This document shows positions 59,143-64,000 of a stretch of 64,000 nt of DNA, one piece after another. How positions within the stretch are numbered: the first letter of the stretch is position 1; each line of letters starts with the position of its first letter. The stretch lies in the NCBI RefSeq assembly GCF_002749615.1, contig NZ_CP024201.1, positions 1-64,000 of the forward strand, read 5' to 3'. The stretch is from Caulobacter mirabilis (GTDB lineage: Bacteria; Pseudomonadota; Alphaproteobacteria; Caulobacterales; Caulobacteraceae). Both the position numbers and the translations under genes were made by a program. The notes beneath the pieces are model-generated. The model did no database searches and was not told the DNA's origin. It saw only the letters and a list, made by a program, of their open reading frames with translations.

Positions 59143-59937
59143 TCAAGCCGCCTTGCGGGTGCGCCCCGGATGGAAGAACAGCGCCTGACCGATCGCCGCC
59201 TTCACCGTCTCCGGCTGGAAGGGCTTGGTGATCAGGAAGGTCGGTTCGGGCCGCTCGCCGGTCAGCAGTCGCTCGGGGAAGGCGGTGATGAAGATCACCG
59301 GCACATCGTAACGCGCCAGGATGTCCTTCACCGCGTCGATGCCCGACGACCCATCCGCCAGCTGGATGTCGGCCAGCACTAGGCCCGGCATCTTGTTGGC
59401 CACGGCCTCGACCGCCTCGGTTCGGGTGGCGGCGATGTCCACCACGCTGTGGCCGAGTTCGCGGACCAGCGCCTCGATGTCGGCGGCGATCACCGGTTCG
59501 TCCTCGATGATCAGGACGTCGGTCGCCAACTCGGCGTCAATCTCGTTCTGAGCCTCGGCGATCAGGCGTTCGACGTCGGAGAAGTCGGTGTCCAGGATCT
59601 GCGCCGCCTCGCTGGGCGTGAACCCCTCCAGCGCGGTCAGCAGAAAGGCCTGGCGCGAGCGCGGCGCGATCCGCAGCAGGCGCTGGCTGGCGTCCTGGCC
59701 CACGGCTTCGGGGCTGCGATCCTCAAGCTGAGCGCCCGACGAGCACCAGATGGCGTGGAAGACGTGGTACAGCGCCACGCGCGGCGAAAACCGGCTGTCC
59801 AGCGTGCGCTCGCCGGCGGCCAGCGCCTCAAGCGCGATCCGCACATACTGGTCGCCAGTCGACTGCGCGCCAGTCAGGGCGCGCGCGTACCGGCGCATGT
59901 AGGGCAGATGTGGCGCAAGACGAGCAACTAGACTCAT
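59143..59937 (-). CDS. phyR: General stress response regulator PhyR
   Basis: A 264-residue anti-anti-sigma switch. Residues 1-130 form the EcfG-like sigma domain (LPYMRRYARALTGAQSTGDQYV, in short), and 138-255 the receiver with Asp190 in VLADIQLADG; the FITAFPERLL segment fits the FATGUY receiver class. On phosphorylation PhyR binds NepR and frees EcfG. ATG 59937 is chosen because the sigma-like domain begins there. An EcfG promoter lies upstream, implying autoregulation. Confidence 0.97.
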   Translation of the reverse strand: MSLVARLAPHLPYMRRYARALTGAQSTGDQYVRIALEALAAGERTLDSRFSPRVALYHVFHAIWCSSGAQLEDRSPEAVGQDASQRLLRIAPRSRQAFLLTALEGFTPSEAAQILDTDFSDVERLIAEAQNEIDAELATDVLIIEDEPVIAADIEALVRELGHSVVDIAATRTEAVEAVANKMPGLVLADIQLADGSSGIDAVKDILARYDVPVIFITAFPERLLTGERPEPTFLITKPFQPETVKAAIGQALFFHPGRTRKAA

Positions 59938-60006
59938 GACCCCTCCCGATTCCTTAGAGACGCACGAAATCCTCCGCACGTGCGGAGTCGCTGCCCTCGG
60001 CGATCG

Positions 60007-60031
60007 AACGCGTGATCGACGAGCCGGTTCC
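60007..60031 (-). promoter_or_regulatory. EcfG promoter for phyR
   Basis: On the minus strand GGAAC at 60031-60027, 16-base spacer and CGTT at 60010-60007. It lies 70 bases before the phyR start. It is divergent from the nepR promoter, 42 bases away. Confidence 0.85.
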
Positions 60032-60072
60032 CAGCGGCTTCAACCTACGGCATCATAGAGACCATGGTTATT

Positions 60073-60098
60073 GGAACCAGCTTAACATATGCGGCGTT
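60073..60098 (+). promoter_or_regulatory. EcfG promoter for nepR-ecfG
   Basis: GGAAC at 60073-60077, 17-base spacer, CGTT at 60095-60098, about 55 bases before the nepR start. It implies positive feedback of the sigma factor on its own operon. Confidence 0.85.
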
Positions 60099-60152
60099 CA
60101 ACGCCCGAAGCCAGTTCCGATAGGGGGCAGGCGCCGGAGCCGCGCCGACAGG

Positions 60153-60338
60153 ATGATCGAACAGAGAACCATGGAAGAGCGTCGCAAGGGGAACGCCCCG
60201 CTTGACGAAGCGCGGCTGAGGCAGCGCGCCATCGGCGTCAAGCTCCGCCAGATGTTCGACGAGGTCGTCAACGAACCCGTTCCCGACGAGTTTCTGGACA
60301 TTCTTCGGCGCGCCGAAACCAAGCCCGGAGAGCGCTGA
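60153..60338 (+). CDS. nepR: Anti-sigma factor NepR
   Basis: A 61-residue protein starting at ATG 60153 (GGATG context). The helical core VKLRQMFDEVVNEPVPDEFLDIL is the canonical NepR sequence that grips EcfG and the sigma-like domain of PhyR. It overlaps ecfG by one base (TGATG), as usual, which couples anti-sigma and sigma production. Confidence 0.95.
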   Translation: MIEQRTMEERRKGNAPLDEARLRQRAIGVKLRQMFDEVVNEPVPDEFLDILRRAETKPGER

Positions 60339-60949
60339 TGGCGGTCCCCTCGGCAGACGACCACACGGAGCTCCAAGGCGCCGCTCGGGACGTTGTGTTC
60401 CAGAAGGAGCTGGTGACCCTGATTCCGCATCTGCGCGCCTTCGCCCGCACCCTGACCGGCGACGCCACCCAGGCCGACGACCTGGCGCAGGACGCCATGA
60501 TCAAGGCCTGGGACGCACGCAACAGCTTCCAGCTGGGCACCAACATGAAGGCCTGGACCTTCATGATCCTTCGCAACCAGTTCTACTCGGACAAGCGCCG
60601 CTCCTGGCGCTCGACCCAGCTCGACCAGGAAGCCGCCGAGCGGACCCTGGTGGCGGTCGACGACCCGGAAGCGCCCGTCGCGCTGGACGAGCTGCGCCAG
60701 GCCATGGGGATGCTGCCGGATGAGCAGCGCGAAGCGCTGATCCTGGTCGGCGCCGGCGGCTTCGCCTACGAGGAGGCGGCCGACATCTGCGGCTGCGCCG
60801 TCGGCACGGTGAAGAGCCGCGTAAGCCGCGCCCGCAAGGCGCTGCAGGGCATCCTGGAAGCGGGAAACTACGAGCGCGACGGCGGCGACGCCAGTGACGC
60901 GATGCGCTCGATCCTGGCCGACGCGGAGCGGTTGAGCGCGGCGAGGTGA
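60338..60949 (+). CDS. sigT: General stress ECF sigma factor EcfG (SigT)
   Basis: A 203-residue ECF sigma factor. Region 2 lies at about 25-90 (LIPHLRAFARTLTGD, ADDLAQDAMIKAWD), region 4 at about 125-180 with LPDEQREALILVGAGGFAYEEAA and the recognition helix GTVKSRVSRARKAL. It directs transcription from GGAAC-N16/17-CGTT promoters, eight of which lie in this window. ATG overlaps the nepR stop. Confidence 0.97.
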   Translation: MAVPSADDHTELQGAARDVVFQKELVTLIPHLRAFARTLTGDATQADDLAQDAMIKAWDARNSFQLGTNMKAWTFMILRNQFYSDKRRSWRSTQLDQEAAERTLVAVDDPEAPVALDELRQAMGMLPDEQREALILVGAGGFAYEEAADICGCAVGTVKSRVSRARKALQGILEAGNYERDGGDASDAMRSILADAERLSAAR

Positions 60950-62652
60950 CGCCGCTGAAGCGCTTCCGCTGGGGCCCCGCGACCACGATCCGGGTTCGAC
61001 TGGGCGTCGCCCTGGCGCTGGCCCTGCTGCCCGTGCTGCTGCTCGGCGCCGGGCAATCCCTGCTCGCCTACCAGCGGGAGACCGCCGACCGCCAGGCCGT
61101 GCTGCAGTCTGCCGCTCAGCGCAGCGCCGCCACGGCGCGCGCGCGCATGGAAGCCGCCAGCGTCCTGCTGGAGACCCTGGGGCCCGGCTCCATCGGCCTC
61201 GACTGTTCGCAGCGCCTCATCGACATCCGGCGACGGCTGCCGGGGTACGCCAACCTGATCCGATTTGACCGGATCGGCCGGGTCGCCTGCGCCGCCGACA
61301 GCGTTCCCGCGGACCCGGAGCGACGCAATCGCGACTGGTTCAAGGCGCTCGAGGCCGGGAAGCCGATGGTGGTCACGCTGGACCCGGGCGCGCCCTATGC
61401 CGCCGAGCCCTCCCTGTTCGCCGCCGCCCGTACGGTCGACCCCGAGATCGGCTTCGGCGCCCTGGCGGCGGTGATACCCTTGTCCAGCCTGCGGCCGGAA
61501 CTCGCCGACCGTTCGCTGCCGAACGGCGCCCAGGTGGCCATCGTCGATCGCCACGGCGCGGTCATGTCCGTAACCGACGCCAAGGCTTTCCCGAAGGACC
61601 TGGAGCCCTGGATCGAGCGGGCCTCGGCGCGCGGCTCCTTCCTGGGCTACGGCTTCGACGGCCGTTTCGTCCGCAGGGCCTATTCGGCGGCGCCGCTGGT
61701 CGGCGATGATCTGTTCGTGATCCTGTCGGCCCCGTCGCGCGGCCTGTTCTCGACCGCCTGGCTGGACCCGCTGTCCGGGATCGTCTTCCCGCTGATCGCC
61801 TTCGTCGTGGCCCTGGCCGCGGTCTGGTTCGCGGCGGAACAGGGCGTCGGCCGCTGGATCGTCTACCTGCAGCGCGTGGCGGCCATTTACGCCCGCGGCC
61901 GTTTCACCGTCCGGCCGCTGCAGGCCGACCGCGCCCCGCCCGAAATCCGCGAACTGGCCGAGACCCTCGACCACATGGCGGCCACCATCGTCGCCCGCGA
62001 CGCCTCGCTGCACGAAAGCCTCGCGCAGAAGGACGCGCTGATGCGCGAGATCCATCACCGGGTGAAGAACAACCTCCAGGTCATCAGCTCCCTCCTGAGC
62101 ATGCAGGAGCGGGCTCTGGCGGACCCGGCCGCCCGGATGGCGATGAACGACACCCGCCAGCGGATCACCGCCCTGGCCCTGATCTACCGCGCCCTCTACC
62201 AAGGCGCCGACATCAAGCACGTCGACCTCAAGCCCTTCCTTGAGGAGCTGACCGGCCAGCTGCTGGCCGGCGATCTGAGTTCGCACGCCAGCGTCCGGAC
62301 GGAGGTGCGCGCCGACCGTCTGGTCATCGACCCCGACAAGCTGGCCCCGCTGGCCCTGTTCGCCGTCGAAGCGGTCACCAACGCCCAGAAGCACGCTCTT
62401 TCCGAGCGAGGCGGAACGCTGACCGTCGACTTCAAGGTCAACGGCCCCGAGGCCGAGCTGACCATCGCAGACGACGGCGGCGGTCGAGGCTCGCCGCCCG
62501 ATCCGGCGACGATCAAGGGTGTCGGCCGCACTCTGATGACGGCCTTCGCGCGCCAGCTGCGCGGCCAGACGACGCTCGAAGCCAACGACCAGGGCGGCCT
62601 CACCGCCCGGTTGGTGTTCCCGACGCCGGAGGCCGCGCCCGGCGGAACCTGA
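60946..62652 (+). CDS. phyK: PhyK-like membrane histidine kinase of the general stress response
   Basis: A 568-residue kinase. TM1 at about 18-40, a periplasmic sensor domain (about 45-270) with LDPGAPYAAEPSLF, TM2 at about 278-298, HAMP, then a HisKA_2 core with His371 in EIHHRVKNNLQVISSLL and a HATPase domain ending in GGVGRTLMTAFA-like sequence. GTG 60946 overlaps the ecfG stop by four bases. In Caulobacter PhyK lies just after sigT and phosphorylates PhyR. The last bases include an EcfG promoter for the next gene. Confidence 0.93.
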   Translation: MTPLKRFRWGPATTIRVRLGVALALALLPVLLLGAGQSLLAYQRETADRQAVLQSAAQRSAATARARMEAASVLLETLGPGSIGLDCSQRLIDIRRRLPGYANLIRFDRIGRVACAADSVPADPERRNRDWFKALEAGKPMVVTLDPGAPYAAEPSLFAAARTVDPEIGFGALAAVIPLSSLRPELADRSLPNGAQVAIVDRHGAVMSVTDAKAFPKDLEPWIERASARGSFLGYGFDGRFVRRAYSAAPLVGDDLFVILSAPSRGLFSTAWLDPLSGIVFPLIAFVVALAAVWFAAEQGVGRWIVYLQRVAAIYARGRFTVRPLQADRAPPEIRELAETLDHMAATIVARDASLHESLAQKDALMREIHHRVKNNLQVISSLLSMQERALADPAARMAMNDTRQRITALALIYRALYQGADIKHVDLKPFLEELTGQLLAGDLSSHASVRTEVRADRLVIDPDKLAPLALFAVEAVTNAQKHALSERGGTLTVDFKVNGPEAELTIADDGGGRGSPPDPATIKGVGRTLMTAFARQLRGQTTLEANDQGGLTARLVFPTPEAAPGGT

Positions 62653-62669
62653 GTTCCCCGGAGGGCGTT
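62644..62669 (+). promoter_or_regulatory. EcfG promoter overlapping the phyK 3' end
   Basis: GGAAC at 62644-62648, 17-base spacer, CGTT at 62666-62669. The -35 element ends at the last coding bases of phyK. The lipoprotein start is 47 bases downstream. Confidence 0.85.
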
Positions 62670-62716
62670 TTCTTCACCGTCAGTCAACCGCCCGTGATCG
62701 GGCCGAGGAGAATCCG

Positions 62717-62851
62717 ATGCGTAAGCTCGTCATCCTGGCGCTGGCCGCCACCAGTCTTCTCGCCGCCGCCTGCAACACCATCGAGGGCGCCGGCAAGGAC
62801 GTGAAGGCCGCCGGCACCGCCGTCGAAAAGACCGCCAAGGACGCCAAGTAG
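62717..62851 (+). CDS. Entericidin A/B-like small lipoprotein
   Basis: Read from the bases: ATG 62717, GAGGAG upstream, 44 codons, TAG at 62849-62851. Signal with LLAAAC (Cys19), then NTIEGAGKDVKAAGTAVEKTAKDAK, the entericidin EcnA/B pattern. Entericidins are lipoprotein stress peptides sometimes described as toxin-antitoxin-like. An EcfG promoter precedes it directly after phyK. Confidence 0.92.
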   Translation: MRKLVILALAATSLLAAACNTIEGAGKDVKAAGTAVEKTAKDAK

Positions 62852-62876
62852 CGTCCTTCGCTTCCATCACGCGAAC

Positions 62877-62906
62877 AGGGGCCTCCGCCAAGCGGGGGCC
62901 CCTTCT
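62877..62906. terminator. Bidirectional terminator between entericidin and P450 genes
   Basis: AGGGGCC at 62877-62883 pairs with GGCCCCT at 62897-62903, with an inner CCGC/GCGG stem, followed by TCT. It lies between convergent genes. Confidence 0.85.
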
Positions 62907-62909
62907 GCA

Positions 62910-64000
62910 TCAGCGGAACCGGTAGCGGATCGGCAGCGATTTCGGCCCGCTGACGAAGTTGCCCTGGCTGAGCCTGGGCTCGCCCGCGAACTCCAGCGAT
63001 TCCAGACGCGGCAGCAGTTCCTCGAACAGGATCCGCATCTCCATCTTGGCCAGGTGCTGACCGAGGCAGAGATGCGCCCCGTAGCCGAAGGCCAGATGCT
63101 TGTTCGGTTTGCGATCGACGCGGAAGGCGTCCGGGTCCTCGAACACCTCTTCGTCGCGATTGCCCGACGGATAGGCCAGCCACAGCCAGTCGCCTTTGGC
63201 GATCTTCCTGCCGCCCAGCTCCGTGTCGGCCGTCGCCGAGCGCATGAAATGCTTCACCGGCGTGATCCAGCGGATCGACTCGTCGATCAGACCCGGGATC
63301 AGAGACGGGTCGGCCTTCACCTTGGCGAACTCGCCGGGGTTGGCGCACAGGCCCCAGACCGCGCCCGCAGTCGAAGATGACGTCGTGTCGTGGCCGGCGG
63401 TGGCGACGATGACGTAGTAGCTCATCGCCTCGAAGTCGTTGATCGGCTGTCCGTCCAGCTTGGCGTTGGCGATCACGCTCGCCACGTCCTCGCGCGGGCT
63501 GGCCTTGCGATCGTCGGTGATCGCCTTGAAGTACATGAAGAAGTCCGCGATCACCGCCTGGATCTGGGCGAAGGCGTCGGCGTTGTTCATCGCCTCTTGC
63601 CGCTGGCGGTTCAGCTCCGGATCCTGGGCCCCGAACAGCTCCTGCGTCAGCTTCAGCATGCGCGGCTCGTCCTGTGGCGGCACGCCGAGGATCTCCATGA
63701 TCACATGCAGCGGATAGTGCAGGGCGACCTGGTTGACGAAATCGCACTCGCCGCCCAGCGCCGCCATCCGGTCGACGTGTTCGCGGGCGATCTGGCGGAT
63801 GCGGTCCTCCAGCTTGCGGATGTTCTGCGGCAGGAACCACGACTGGGTCATGATCCTGTACTTGGGATGATCCGGGGCATCCATCTGCACCAGCGTCCGC
63901 ACCAGGTGCGGGCTGCCGCCGGTCATGTTGCGCACCATCTGGTCGCCCTCGACCGTGGTGAAGGTCGTGGGCATGTCGCCGGAGTGGAACAGGTCATTCT
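62910..64000 (-). CDS. Cytochrome P450 (5' end outside window)
   Basis: The frame is open to the right edge; residues NDLFHSGD precede MPTTFTTVEGDQ, so the start is outside. The 363 visible residues have the I-helix oxygen motif AGHDTTSS, the ExxR motif in DESIRW, and the heme loop FGYGAHLCLGQHLAK with the cysteine ligand. It is a soluble bacterial monooxygenase, perhaps acting on fatty acids, terpenes or steroids; the subfamily is not fixed. Partner ferredoxin genes are not in the window. Confidence 0.94.
   Translation of the reverse strand, partial: NDLFHSGDMPTTFTTVEGDQMVRNMTGGSPHLVRTLVQMDAPDHPKYRIMTQSWFLPQNIRKLEDRIRQIAREHVDRMAALGGECDFVNQVALHYPLHVIMEILGVPPQDEPRMLKLTQELFGAQDPELNRQRQEAMNNADAFAQIQAVIADFFMYFKAITDDRKASPREDVASVIANAKLDGQPINDFEAMSYYVIVATAGHDTTSSSTAGAVWGLCANPGEFAKVKADPSLIPGLIDESIRWITPVKHFMRSATADTELGGRKIAKGDWLWLAYPSGNRDEEVFEDPDAFRVDRKPNKHLAFGYGAHLCLGQHLAKMEMRILFEELLPRLESLEFAGEPRLSQGNFVSGPKSLPIRYRFR

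Overview
The window is GC-rich chromosomal DNA from an alphaproteobacterium, most likely a member of the Caulobacteraceae (Caulobacter or Phenylobacterium type). The evidence is a complete Caulobacter-order Flp pilus locus (pilA-cpaABCDEF-tadBC), several CtrA-type boxes (TTAA-N7-TTAA) at pilus and other genes, and the alphaproteobacterial general stress locus in the order phyR / nepR-ecfG-phyK. No rRNA, tRNA, CRISPR array, insertion sequence or integrase was seen. Both ends cut genes: a Tat-exported DUF885 protein at the left and a cytochrome P450 at the right.

Layout. 1-5.5 kb: DUF885 protein, lipoprotein FKBP isomerase, threonine deaminase, CelD/BcsL-type acetyltransferase, secreted amidohydrolase. 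5.6-8.6 kb: the housekeeping block rpmH-rnpA-yidC-engB. 8.7-31.8 kb: mixed metabolism, redox and detoxification genes (quinone reductase, HSL esterase, two TetR regulators, a three-unit beta/gamma-crystallin protein, HCCA-isomerase-like protein, FMO, T4-type lysozyme, two SDRs, YidB, Gre-like factor, rRNA methyltransferase plus pseudouridine synthase, WYL regulator plus GST, MsrA, SdaA, M28 peptidase, a D-amino-acid enzyme coupled to a threonine dehydratase, M20 amidohydrolase). 31.8-42.7 kb: the tad/cpa pilus machine on the minus strand, with a divergent group of three accessory pilus genes. 42.7-52 kb: pabB-pabC, an MFS transporter, a tyrosine phosphatase, and an ABC ATPase with a permease fused to an M1 aminopeptidase. 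52-62.9 kb: a general stress response region.

The most striking signal is in the last 10 kb. Eight sequences matching the EcfG (sigma-T) promoter GGAAC-N16/17-CGTT sit in front of phyR, nepR-ecfG, an entericidin-like lipoprotein directly after phyK, a DUF883-like operon, a DUF1328 membrane peptide, a glycine-zipper lipoprotein, a single-TM protein, and a diacylglycerol-kinase-like plus metallophosphoesterase operon. A GAF-PAS-HWE hybrid kinase lies at the edge. The regulator and a set of small envelope genes it probably controls are therefore physically together.

Other recurrent structure: three long imperfect palindromes (about 80-120 bp) each lie between convergent genes, as do two ordinary hairpin terminators. 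CtrA-type boxes lie before pilA, between cpaA and cpaB, and before the lysozyme gene. Four small genes (rpmH, pilA, a DUF1328 gene and an entericidin-like gene) and the left-edge DUF885 gene were read directly from the bases.
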